Assembly (NCBI RefSeq): GCF_039631295.1
Contig: NZ_JBDIVE010000010.1
Span: 122,043 to 186,042 of the forward strand
Direction of reading: 5' to 3'
From: Viridibacterium sediminicola
GTDB taxonomy: Bacteria; Pseudomonadota; Gammaproteobacteria; Burkholderiales; Rhodocyclaceae
Length of the DNA stretch: 64,000 bases
The notes beneath the pieces are model-generated. The model was not told the DNA's origin. It saw only the letters and a program-made list of their open reading frames with translations, and ran no database searches. Positions 30,890-37,927 of this stretch are shown piece by piece. The position numbers were made by a program, and so were the translations under genes. Position 1 is the first letter of the stretch, and every line of letters begins with the position of its first letter.

Positions 30890-30915
30890 CGTTGTAAATA
30901 TCTCTATATAGCGAT
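30890..30915. promoter_or_regulatory. ModE-like box before the unknown gene at 30501
   Basis: CGTTGTAAA-TATCTC-TATATAGCGAT: the right half TATATAGCGAT is perfect and the left half CGTTGTAAA differs from CGTTATATA at two places, with the standard 6-base spacer. It overlaps a likely -10 region. Confidence 0.5.
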
Positions 30916-30921
30916 AACAGC

Positions 30922-30952
30922 AAAAAGAGTGCCTGCCAAAGTGCCGCAGGCA
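30922..30952 (-). terminator. Rho-independent terminator of the nifV block
   Basis: On the minus strand TGCCTGC-N9-GCAGGCA is followed by CTCTTTTTG. It stands behind the gene ending at 31040; a second GC-rich hairpin without T run is at 30990-31021. Confidence 0.75.
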
Positions 30953-31039
30953 TCGCGTGGATGCCGATATGGGCGCTTCATTTACGCATGCCCCGGCACC
31001 GCGCGTGGCGAGGCCGGGGGCTCAGCTGGGCTGCCGGGT

Positions 31040-31258
31040 TTAGGCGGCCTTCAGGCGGGTGAGCAGTTCGGTGGCGCGGGTGGCGGCGGCGGATGCGTCG
31101 AAGAACTTGCCGAAATGCACTTCCCAGACCAGTTTTTCGAGGATGTCGACAACCGGCGTGACGTCGTCGAATTTGACGTAGCGGCCGGACTGATCTTCGC
31201 TTTGGTCGCAGCTATAGGCGCTGCCGCTTTGCGTGAAGCTAACGCTCTTCAGGCTCAT
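31040..31258 (-). CDS. Unknown 72-residue protein at the end of the nifV block
   Basis: The product starts MSLKSVSFTQSGSAYSCDQSEDQSGRYVKFDDVTPVVDILEKLVWEVHFGKFFDASAAATRATELLTRLKAA: a polar N-terminal half and a helical C-terminal half. An AGGAG site stands before the ATG. A leader of 107 bp with a GTGCGCG/CGCGCAC hairpin separates it from the preceding gene. I do not recognise it; position suggests a minor nif accessory. Confidence 0.65.
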   Translation of the reverse strand: MSLKSVSFTQSGSAYSCDQSEDQSGRYVKFDDVTPVVDILEKLVWEVHFGKFFDASAAATRATELLTRLKAA

Positions 31259-31365
31259 GGTGATTTCTCCTGTCGGGATTACTAGGGTTGGGTATTACTG
31301 TGGCCGTTTTTATGGGTACCGGCGTGCGCGTTCGGCCTGTTTTTTGTGGCGCGCACGTCAAAAAA

Positions 31366-31854
31366 TCAGCTGTTGCGTGTTCCTTCCAGCAAGGCGTTGA
31401 TGACATCGTCACCCAGGCCGTGGCCGCTGTGCAGTTCGCGGATCTTGCCCAGCGCGGCGCTGGCTTCGTCGCTACGCCCCTGGCGCAGCATGATGAAAGC
31501 GAGGGCCTTGAGGGTGAACAGCCAGAAGCGCGCCGGGCCGGTACTGGCGAAGTCCGCTCCATTGGCGACTGCTTCGCGCCAGTTCTCGGCTAGGCCGGCC
31601 TGGCGCGCGGCCTGGCTGAGGCCGGTCTGCGCGGCTTTCTCGGCCAGCTCAAACTGGCGCCGGCTGGCGTGGAACTTGTAGAGCAGGTAATACACCGGCA
31701 GGCATTCGGGGCTGCTGGCCTGCGCGGTCCATAGCAGGGCTTCGATCTGTGCCGGCGTGGCGCCGGCGATCTGGTCGAGCATGCGGCGTGCGGCGGGCGT
31801 GACTTCGCCGCCGAAAAAGGCGTCCGAGGATTCGCCGGTAAACAGGTTCACCAC
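31366..31854 (-). CDS. Unknown helical-repeat protein of the nif block
   Basis: The 162-residue protein has helix pairs of TPR-like spacing (PVYYLLYKFHASRRQFELAEKAAQTGLSQAA and FTLKALAFIMLRQGRSDEASAALGKIRELH), which suggests a protein-binding role. Its first seven bases overlap the end of the Shethna-type ferredoxin gene, so both are made together and may interact. It resembles proteins found in this place in Azotobacter- and Azoarcus-type nif clusters, but I cannot name a function. Confidence 0.7.
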   Translation of the reverse strand: MVNLFTGESSDAFFGGEVTPAARRMLDQIAGATPAQIEALLWTAQASSPECLPVYYLLYKFHASRRQFELAEKAAQTGLSQAARQAGLAENWREAVANGADFASTGPARFWLFTLKALAFIMLRQGRSDEASAALGKIRELHSGHGLGDDVINALLEGTRNS

Positions 31855-32171
31855 ACGGCTCCCGGCGCCAGCAGACGCGCCACCGGTTCGCCGCCGATCA
31901 GGTGCGAGTCGAAGATCTCGGCTACGTCACCCGGGGTGACATTGTTGTAGAGCACGCCTTCGGGATAGACCAGCACATTGGTGCCGACATCGCAGGGGCC
32001 GAGGCAGCCCGAGTAGGTGACGGCGATCTTGTCGTACACGCCGCGCTTTTGCAGCTCGGACCAGAAGGACTGCAGCACGTCGGTGCTGCCCTTTTGCTGA
32101 CAGGAACCACGCGGGTGATTGGGCGGACGTGATTGCGAACAGACGAAAACGTGGCGAAGTGGCTTGGGCAT
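31848..32171 (-). CDS. Shethna-type thioredoxin-like [2Fe-2S] ferredoxin
   Basis: The 107-residue protein shows the ligand pattern of thioredoxin-fold [2Fe-2S] ferredoxins: C11, C24, C56 and C60 in FVCSQSRPP, GSC and YSGCLGPCDVG. This is the family of the Azotobacter Shethna protein I/Aquifex Fd4. The start is ATG 32171 (MPKPLRHVFVC); the upstream frame is not conserved. In nif clusters such a protein may carry electrons or protect nitrogenase; the Azotobacter protective (Shethna II) protein is of a different type. Confidence 0.9.
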   Translation of the reverse strand: MPKPLRHVFVCSQSRPPNHPRGSCQQKGSTDVLQSFWSELQKRGVYDKIAVTYSGCLGPCDVGTNVLVYPEGVLYNNVTPGDVAEIFDSHLIGGEPVARLLAPGAVW

Positions 32172-32196
32172 GATGCTTCCTTTTGGCGCTGGCGAC

Positions 32197-32649
32197 TTAG
32201 GCGGACAGTCGTACGATCCATTGTTCAAGCGCGGCCAGGTGGGCTGCGCTTTCGGTTTCAAAGGCCTGCGCTGTCTGGCGCAGTGTGGAATCGGTGCTCA
32301 GCGCAATCATGCTGAGGTAATAGGCATGGCAGCGCCGCTTGAGTTCAAGGGCTTGGGTCATCACGCGGTGCAGGTCGAGCAGGGTATCGCCGCCGACCTT
32401 GATCGCTGAACGCGGGTGATCGGTGAATTCCGGCAGCTTGCGCAGGCGGATATTGGCGCGGGCGCCGGGCCCGCCACTGATGCGTGCATCGTTCGCTTCG
32501 ATCCGCGTCAGCTCGGCCAGCGCGGAGAAGAAAGACTCCAGTTCGACATCACCGGCCTGCAGGGCGCGCTGGGCGAAGCGCTCGTAGTGCTCGGCCGCTT
32601 CGCTTTCGAGCAGCACGACATTGGCAAGAAACTGCTCGAGGGTGGTCAC
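32197..32649 (-). CDS. Ferritin/rubrerythrin-like protein, copy 2
   Basis: The 150-residue frame has no suitable ATG and is best started at GTG 32649 (VTTLEQFLANVVLLESEAAEHYERF). It is a helical bundle with E-x6-Y-x-x-H-type positions (LESEAAEHYERFAQ, EFETESAAHLAALEQW-like end), paralogous to its neighbour. The first Glu and the later E-x-x-H pairs could bind a diiron site. It is 16 bp behind copy 1. Function in iron storage or oxygen/peroxide protection of nitrogenase is inferred. Confidence 0.72.
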   Translation of the reverse strand: MTTLEQFLANVVLLESEAAEHYERFAQRALQAGDVELESFFSALAELTRIEANDARISGGPGARANIRLRKLPEFTDHPRSAIKVGGDTLLDLHRVMTQALELKRRCHAYYLSMIALSTDSTLRQTAQAFETESAAHLAALEQWIVRLSA

Positions 32650-32665
32650 GATCTGGGTCCCGGTT

Positions 32666-33127
32666 TCAGCTGGCGACCGAGCTGCGTTGCAACCAGTTCT
32701 GCAGCAAGGCAACGTGTTCGGCTTCTTCGATGGAGAACTCGGCGGCGACGACGCGGACGGTGTCATCCTGAGTCAGCGAACAGACCTGGCTATAGAAGCG
32801 CTGGCTGCGATGCTCGCCTTCTAGCGCGAGGAGCAGGGCCGACTGCACGTCCATCAGCGGATGGATGTCGTCCAGTTCTGGCGCTTCGGGCGATTCGCCA
32901 CCGGGCCAGCGGAACGCGTTGCGGTCCATCGCCGGGATCTCGTGCAGGCCGCCACGCTCGACGGCTTCGTCGAGGTGCCGCCGGGCGTAGATCGCCATCT
33001 TGGCGAAGAAGCTCGCCACTTCGTGGTTGCCAAGGTTTTCCATGGCCGCTGCGAGTTCGACGTAGCGGGCGGCTGCTTCGCGTTCGAGTTGAATCGCGTG
33101 CGAAAGAAAGAGCTGGATCTCCGTCAT
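32666..33127 (-). CDS. Ferritin/rubrerythrin-like protein, copy 1
   Basis: The 153-residue protein has two helix pairs with candidate diiron ligands: QLEREAAARYVELAAAM near the start and EGEHRSQRFYSQ plus EFSIEEAEHVALLQNW near the end, as in rubrerythrin-like ferritin domains, but without the rubredoxin CxxC part. Its neighbour on the 3' side is a paralogue. It follows nifW by 12 bp on the same strand, so it is part of the nifV operon. Confidence 0.8.
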   Translation of the reverse strand: MTEIQLFLSHAIQLEREAAARYVELAAAMENLGNHEVASFFAKMAIYARRHLDEAVERGGLHEIPAMDRNAFRWPGGESPEAPELDDIHPLMDVQSALLLALEGEHRSQRFYSQVCSLTQDDTVRVVAAEFSIEEAEHVALLQNWLQRSSVAS

Positions 33128-33139
33128 CGCAAACCCTGG

Positions 33140-33475
33140 TCAGGCCGCCGAAGGCAGCGTGGCGCGCAGGCTGTCCAGCGTCACGCTTTGCTTGCCGTCG
33201 GTGTCCTGGAAGACCTTGAAGACCTTCTCTTGTGCCGGCGTCGACTTGACGAAGTCTTCGTAGGCTTGCGACAGCAGGCTGCGATAGCGCGCGTAGAGGC
33301 TGGCTTCATCGACCATGCCGGAGAGCTCGGTGTCGCGGCGCAGGTACTGGTAGAAGCGCTTGAGGATGTGCAGGCGGCTGACATTGACGACCGATTGATC
33401 GTAAGCCAGGGCAAAGAAGTCGAGGAATTCCTCGGCAGAGGACAAATTCGCAAGACGTGCGGTCAGTTCATTCAT
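33140..33475 (-). CDS. nifW: NifW, nitrogenase-stabilising protein
   Basis: The 111-residue protein fits NifW: MNELTARLANLSSAEEFLDFFALAYDQSVVNVSRLHILKRFYQYLRRD and the end FKVFQDTDGKQSVTLDSLRATL. NifW protects or helps assemble the MoFe protein. I start at ATG 33475, which has an AGGAG site and overlaps the end of nifP by eight bases; the long open frame upstream is a shadow of nifP. Confidence 0.93.
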   Translation of the reverse strand: MNELTARLANLSSAEEFLDFFALAYDQSVVNVSRLHILKRFYQYLRRDTELSGMVDEASLYARYRSLLSQAYEDFVKSTPAQEKVFKVFQDTDGKQSVTLDSLRATLPSAA

Positions 33476-34292
33476 GGCGGGGTACTCCTGTGGTGTGGTC
33501 AACGCCGGGCGTGCTGCCGTCGAAGCTGGGTTGCGAGCAGGTGTCGTCGCAGTCGCCGCAGGCGCTCTGCACCGCAATGCGCTCGCCTCGCATGCGGAGA
33601 ACTTCTTTCTCCAGTTCGCTGATCCGTTCGAGCAGGCAGCCAATGGCCTTGCCGACCGGGTCAGGCATCTGGTGGTGATCAAGGTCGATGCCACCGTCGA
33701 TACGACGCTGGCTTTTGGGCAGGACCATGCGGCCGGGAATGCCGACCACGGTCATGCCGGGGGTGACGTCTTCAATGACGACCGAATTGGCGGCGACGCG
33801 GGCGCGGTCGCCCACCGTGATGGCGCCGAGAATCTTGGCGCCGGCGCCGACCACCACGCCGTGGCCCAGGGTCGGGTGGCGTTTGCCGGCGGTCCAGGTG
33901 GTGCCGCCGAGGGTGACACCGTGGTAGAGCGTGACATCGTCGCCGATCTCGGCCGTCTCGCCGATCACCACGCAGGCACCGTGGTCGATGAAGAAGCGGC
34001 GGCCGATGGTGGCACCGGGATGGATGTCGATATTGGTCAGGAAGCGCGCGATGAACGAGATCAGGCGCGGCAGGTAGCGCAGGCCGGAGGTCCACATGGC
34101 ATGCGCGAAGCGATGCAGCACTAGCGCCTGGATGCCCGGATAGATGGTCAGCAGCTCCAGGGTGTTGCGCGCCGCCGGGTCGCGCTGGAACACGCAGGCC
34201 ACGTCTTCACGCAGCATCGCCAGCATGCCCGGACGGGGTGCTTGTTGTGCGGCCGCAGCCAGAGAGTCCATGATCGTGTGTTCAGCTTTCAT
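33468..34292 (-). CDS. nifP: NifP/CysE-type serine O-acetyltransferase
   Basis: The 274-residue enzyme has the short N-terminal domain of nif-linked CysE proteins and a left-handed beta-helix of hexapeptide repeats (IDIHPGATIGRRFFIDHGACVVIGETAEIGDDVTLYHGVTLGGT), with the catalytic His/Asp in FIDHG. A Cys-containing tail (CGDCDDTC) is extra. It makes O-acetylserine, so raising Cys supply for Fe-S clusters. It joins nifV by ATGA overlap. Confidence 0.92.
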   Translation of the reverse strand: MKAEHTIMDSLAAAAQQAPRPGMLAMLREDVACVFQRDPAARNTLELLTIYPGIQALVLHRFAHAMWTSGLRYLPRLISFIARFLTNIDIHPGATIGRRFFIDHGACVVIGETAEIGDDVTLYHGVTLGGTTWTAGKRHPTLGHGVVVGAGAKILGAITVGDRARVAANSVVIEDVTPGMTVVGIPGRMVLPKSQRRIDGGIDLDHHQMPDPVGKAIGCLLERISELEKEVLRMRGERIAVQSACGDCDDTCSQPSFDGSTPGVDHTTGVPRHE

Positions 34293-35428
34293 GAAGCCTC
34301 CCGCAGGCTACGCGAGGCTTCAAGGTAGAAGTGGGTCAGATCGGTGGCGCTGGGCTCATGCTTGGTCTGCATGGCGTGGGCGCGGATGCGTTCGATGATC
34401 TGTGCCGTCTCCAGCGCCGTCGGGTGCAAGCCCAGATTGGCGTAGGCGGCCTGTACGGCGTGTGAGCCCGAATGCTTGCCGAGCACCAGGCGATGCGAGC
34501 GCCCCAGCTCAGCCGGGTCGAAGCCCTGATAGTTACGTTGGTCTTTCATGAGGCCATCCACATGGATTCCGGATTCATGCGTGAATACGCCAGCGCCGAC
34601 GATGCTCTTGTTGGCGGCCACCGGCCGGCCGGAGGCCTCTTCGACGAGGTGCGAGATCGGCAGCAGCCAGTGCGAGTCGACCCCCAGATCGGCGCCGTGA
34701 ATGTGGCGCATCGCCATCACCACTTCTTCCAGCGGCGCATTGCCGGCGCGCTCGCCCAGGCCATTGACGGTGGTGTTGGCGTGCGTGGCGCCGGCACGGA
34801 AGGCGGCGAGGGTGTTGGCGGTGGCCAGGCCCAGATCGTTGTGGGCGTGGATTTCGATTTCCAGATCGACTGCGCGGCGCAGCTGGGCAATCGCCTCGAC
34901 GGTGCTGAACGGATCGAGAATGCCCAGCGTGTCGGCAAAGCGCACGCGGCGTGCACCGGCGGCCTGGGCGTGCTCGGCGACGCGGCAGAGGAAGTCGCGG
35001 TCGGCGCGCGAGGCGTCTTCCATGCCGACGCTGACATCCAGACCGGCGGCCAGCGCCATCTCGACATTCGGGCGGATCTGCGCCAGCACCCAGTCACGGC
35101 TGCGGCGCAGCTTGGACTCGATATGCACATCGGACACCGGGATCGACAGATGCACGATGTCGGCACGGCAGCGCAGGGCGGCGCGCACATCGGTCTCGAC
35201 CATGCGACCCCAGACCATCAGCAGGGAATCGAGGTGCAGCTCGGCGATGCTGTTGATCACTTCGATCTCGGCTTCACCCATGGCGGGAATGCCGATCTCC
35301 ATCTCAGGCACGCCGGCCTGCGCCAGTGCCTGGGCAATCGCACACTTCTCTTCTACGGTGAAGGCGACGCCGGCCGTCTGCTCGCCGTCGCGCAAAGTCG
35401 TGTCGTTGATGATGAAGCCAGCGTTCAT
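34289..35428 (-). CDS. nifV: NifV, homocitrate synthase
   Basis: The 379-residue enzyme is a DRE-TIM metallolyase: the start INDTTLRDGEQTAGVAF holds the catalytic Arg and metal Asp, and HAHNDLG plus GNAPLEEVVMAM are the family's metal and substrate boxes. It condenses acetyl-CoA and 2-oxoglutarate to R-homocitrate, the organic part of FeMo-co. The ATG at 35428 is used; upstream residues of the frame fall in the promoter. First gene of the minus-strand nifV block. Confidence 0.95.
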   Translation of the reverse strand: MNAGFIINDTTLRDGEQTAGVAFTVEEKCAIAQALAQAGVPEMEIGIPAMGEAEIEVINSIAELHLDSLLMVWGRMVETDVRAALRCRADIVHLSIPVSDVHIESKLRRSRDWVLAQIRPNVEMALAAGLDVSVGMEDASRADRDFLCRVAEHAQAAGARRVRFADTLGILDPFSTVEAIAQLRRAVDLEIEIHAHNDLGLATANTLAAFRAGATHANTTVNGLGERAGNAPLEEVVMAMRHIHGADLGVDSHWLLPISHLVEEASGRPVAANKSIVGAGVFTHESGIHVDGLMKDQRNYQGFDPAELGRSHRLVLGKHSGSHAVQAAYANLGLHPTALETAQIIERIRAHAMQTKHEPSATDLTHFYLEASRSLREAS

Positions 35429-35452
35429 GGAGAACCCCCTCGACAGGGATTC

Positions 35453-35469
35453 AGCAAGCACCGTGCCAC
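35453..35469 (-). promoter_or_regulatory. Sigma-54 promoter of nifV
   Basis: On the minus strand TGGCACGGTGCTTGCT matches the TGGCAC-N5-TTGCT consensus in full, 26 bp before the nifV start. Confidence 0.88.
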
Positions 35470-35530
35470 TGGTTAAGTTACTGTTTTAAAAGGTGTGCGG
35501 GCGTTGTTCAGGGCGAGAGCCTGTGGGGAA

Positions 35531-35546
35531 TGTGCGCTTTGTCGCA
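35531..35546. promoter_or_regulatory. NifA-type upstream site for nifV
   Basis: TGTGCGCTTTGTCGCA is TGT-N4-T-N5-GCA, one base off the consensus and sharing TTTGTCGCA with the site at 5974. It is about 64 bp from the -24 element. Confidence 0.5.
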
Positions 35547-35594
35547 GACAGCGGTCGGCGCGCTGCGCGGTGTGGCGGGCCTGCGCCGGACATG

Positions 35595-35625
35595 AAAAAG
35601 GCTGGATGTCACCGACATCCAGCCT
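35595..35625 (-). terminator. Terminator of the cytochrome gene
   Basis: On the minus strand GGCTGGATGT-CGGTG-ACATCCAGCC is a perfect 10-bp stem followed by TTTTT, 20 bp behind the stop at 35646. Confidence 0.9.
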
Positions 35626-35645
35626 GCAAGGTGATGAGCGTGCGC

Positions 35646-36695
35646 TTAAGGACGCACTTTGCCCTTCATGTCGATGCCGGCCTTGCCGCTGGCGGCCAGG
35701 CTGTCGAGCGAGTCGTAAGCGATCTGCAGGGCGTAGCGGCCGTTGTGATAGGCGGCGCCCGGGTCACGGATCAGGAAGGTGTAGTTATAGACCGCTTGCA
35801 AGAGGCGCGGCGTATACGCCTTGTAGCTATTGCTTGGCTTGAGCTCCTCGGGGTCGACCTTGCCATTGCCATTGCTGTCGGCATACCAGTAGGGCGAAGC
35901 GGCGGAGGAGTAGGCCAGCGCGCTGCCGCCGACCGCACGTGCGTACTGCTGGATGCCGGCATACAGCTCAGCGAGCTGTTTCTTGAGCTCGACGGCATCG
36001 GTTTCGGGCACACCCGTTTTCTCGTCGTCATGGCAGCTGGCGCATTGCTCGCGTTTGAGCTCGCCGCTGTGCGGGTCATGGCAGGCGGTGCACTGGTTCA
36101 TCTTCTTGGGGTGGTTGTAGCGACCGGCGTAGGTCTTGCCGGCGTACTCGTAGGCCACCTTGGCCTGGGTGCCGTAGAGCGTGGCGCCGGCCGGGTAGTA
36201 ATGGACGTGGATGAAGGCGATCTTCGGATCCGGCGTATCCACTGGCTTGTCGCCAATCGCTTTGTTGACGCTGTTGGTCGATTCACGCCCCTGGTGACAG
36301 GTCATGCACAGATTGGCGTCGTTGTTGCCGGTGTCGACCGTCAGCTCGCTGGGGAAGGTGACCTTGCTGACCGTATTGCGCTCGTAGCTGAGCATGTCGG
36401 CATGGCAGTTGGTGCAGGCATAGGCATTCTTGACCAGCTTGGCCGGCGTGTTCTTGCCTTCCTTGAGGTACTGCGGCACGCCTTCCGCGGCGTGACAGCG
36501 CGCACAGGGCGCGGGAATCTCTCCGGCCTGATCCCAGTAGTGAAAGGGTTTGGCGTCACGCTTGAAGTGGCCTTTGCCCATTTCAATGCGCGCTCCGCTG
36601 CTCTTGCCCGTGCTCGCTTCGCCTTCCTTGGCGGATGCATTGAGCCCGAAACAGCCCAACATCAGCGCGCACATCACGATGATCATTCTTTTCAT
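35646..36695 (-). CDS. Pentaheme cytochrome c with an EF-hand
   Basis: The 349-residue protein has a signal peptide (MKRMIIVMCALMLGCFGLNASA) and five CxxCH haem sites at 64-68, 94-98, 130-134, 202-206 and 218-222. Near the C-terminus D273-S-N-G-N-G-K-V-D-P-E-E284 is a canonical calcium EF-hand loop, which is unusual in multihaem cytochromes. I start at ATG 36695, with AAGGAG in front, rather than at TTG 36701. It is a single gene upstream of the nifV promoter. A periplasmic electron-transfer role is sure in kind; its partner is unknown. Confidence 0.9.
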   Translation of the reverse strand: MKRMIIVMCALMLGCFGLNASAKEGEASTGKSSGARIEMGKGHFKRDAKPFHYWDQAGEIPAPCARCHAAEGVPQYLKEGKNTPAKLVKNAYACTNCHADMLSYERNTVSKVTFPSELTVDTGNNDANLCMTCHQGRESTNSVNKAIGDKPVDTPDPKIAFIHVHYYPAGATLYGTQAKVAYEYAGKTYAGRYNHPKKMNQCTACHDPHSGELKREQCASCHDDEKTGVPETDAVELKKQLAELYAGIQQYARAVGGSALAYSSAASPYWYADSNGNGKVDPEELKPSNSYKAYTPRLLQAVYNYTFLIRDPGAAYHNGRYALQIAYDSLDSLAASGKAGIDMKGKVRP

Positions 36696-36836
36696 TGCCA
36701 ACTCCTTGGACGGTGCCGGCGTGCGGTGGCACCTGCTGCGGTTCGGGGCCCGGCGGGCGCCTTTCCTGGATGCATGCTAGTGTCGCCAGACCCGCTTGGG
36801 GCTGGTTCAGATCAAACTCTCATGCGATGGCTGCAT

Positions 36837-37445
36837 TCATTTGCTGGCAGCCTTGTAGCTGCTGTGTTCGATGCGCTCGGCGAAGGCGCGCATCAGTTCG
36901 GGATCGTGCTTGCTGCCGCTCTCGGCCTGCAGGATGCGCATGATCTCGCCGTGCGGCTTGGCGTTCTGGTAGCTGCGTGATTCGGCCATGGCGTCGTAGC
37001 TGTCGGCGATGCTGATGATGCGCGCGAGCAGCGGGATGTCTTCGCCAGCCAGCCGGTCCGGATAGCCCTGGCCGTCGTAGTGTTCGTGGTGGTGGCGGAT
37101 GATCCGCGCGGCTTCCTGCGCGCCGTCGATCAGCGTGGCGGCGATGATCTCTTCGCCAATCGCCGAGTGCGCCTGCATCTGCCGCCATTCCTCGGCGTTG
37201 AGTTCGCTGGTCTTGAAGAGGATGCGGTCGGGCGTGCCGATCTTGCCGATGTCGTGAAAGCTGGCGGCAATGCGCAGCAAACCCATCTGCTCCGCAGAGA
37301 GTCCCAGCCCTTCGCCCAGCTCTTGCGCCAGCCCCAGCACGCGTTCCGAGTGCAGGCGGGTGAGCAGGTCGCGGTAGGCCAGCGCAACCGCCAACGCCTG
37401 TGTGTAGGAGTGCAAAGCGGCGTAGGCGGGGTCCGACTGTTCCAT
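36837..37445 (-). CDS. HD-GYP-type phosphohydrolase
   Basis: The 202-residue protein has the HD-GYP core: the HD pair at 64-65 in ASFHDIGKIGTPDRIL, HxxIGEEI at 93-100 and HHHEHYDGQGYPD at 118-130, followed by ISIADSYDAMAESRSY. These are the metal and c-di-GMP-hydrolase residues of the family. No receiver or sensor domain is attached. I start at ATG 37445 (MEQSDPAY). The gene lies alone between the cytochrome and the isc cluster. Confidence 0.87.
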   Translation of the reverse strand: MEQSDPAYAALHSYTQALAVALAYRDLLTRLHSERVLGLAQELGEGLGLSAEQMGLLRIAASFHDIGKIGTPDRILFKTSELNAEEWRQMQAHSAIGEEIIAATLIDGAQEAARIIRHHHEHYDGQGYPDRLAGEDIPLLARIISIADSYDAMAESRSYQNAKPHGEIMRILQAESGSKHDPELMRAFAERIEHSSYKAASK

Positions 37446-37594
37446 GCTCAATTCTCGCTGTGGTGTCGATACGGCGTGACATCGCGCCAAGCGTTATGCC
37501 ACACGGTTCTAGCGTAGCTGGAACTGTGCCGAGTCTCAATGAGTACAAGGCTGGATTGTGGCCTCAATTGCCGGTTTAGGCCGCCGCGAGGTGA

Positions 37595-37927
37595 TTATTC
37601 GCGCGCCAGGTTACGGGTGTGGCGGGGTAGCTCGACGGTGACATCGGCTTGGCCGATCTTGGCACAGCAGGCCAGGCGCGAGGCGGCTTCCAGCCCCCAG
37701 GCGGCGTCGAGCTGGTCTTCTTCCTCATCGTCGGGCTGGTTGAGCGAGCTGGCGCCCTGGCGCACGTAAACATGGCAGGTGGCGCAGGCGGCCACTTTTT
37801 CACAGGCGTGCTCGATGGCGATGCCGGCGTCGAGCAGGGCGTCGCAGATGCTGATGCCGGGTTTGGCTTCGATGCGGGCGCCTTGCGGGCACAGCTCGGC
37901 ATGGGGGAGAACGGTCAGCGTGCTCAT
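37595..37927 (-). CDS. fdx: Isc-type adrenodoxin-like [2Fe-2S] ferredoxin
   Basis: The 110-residue ferredoxin has C-x5-C-x2-C (CEKVAACATC, about 42-51) and the fourth Cys near 87 in RLACCAKIG, as Isc Fdx. It gives electrons for cluster assembly on IscU. Its start overlaps hscA by four bases, so it is the last gene of the isc operon. Confidence 0.93.
   Translation of the reverse strand: MSTLTVLPHAELCPQGARIEAKPGISICDALLDAGIAIEHACEKVAACATCHVYVRQGASSLNQPDDEEEDQLDAAWGLEAASRLACCAKIGQADVTVELPRHTRNLARE

Noticed and set aside
36800..36816. FNR box before the pentaheme cytochrome gene
   Set aside because: Only the TTGAT half is good on the minus strand; the other half (ACCAG) does not match ATCAA.
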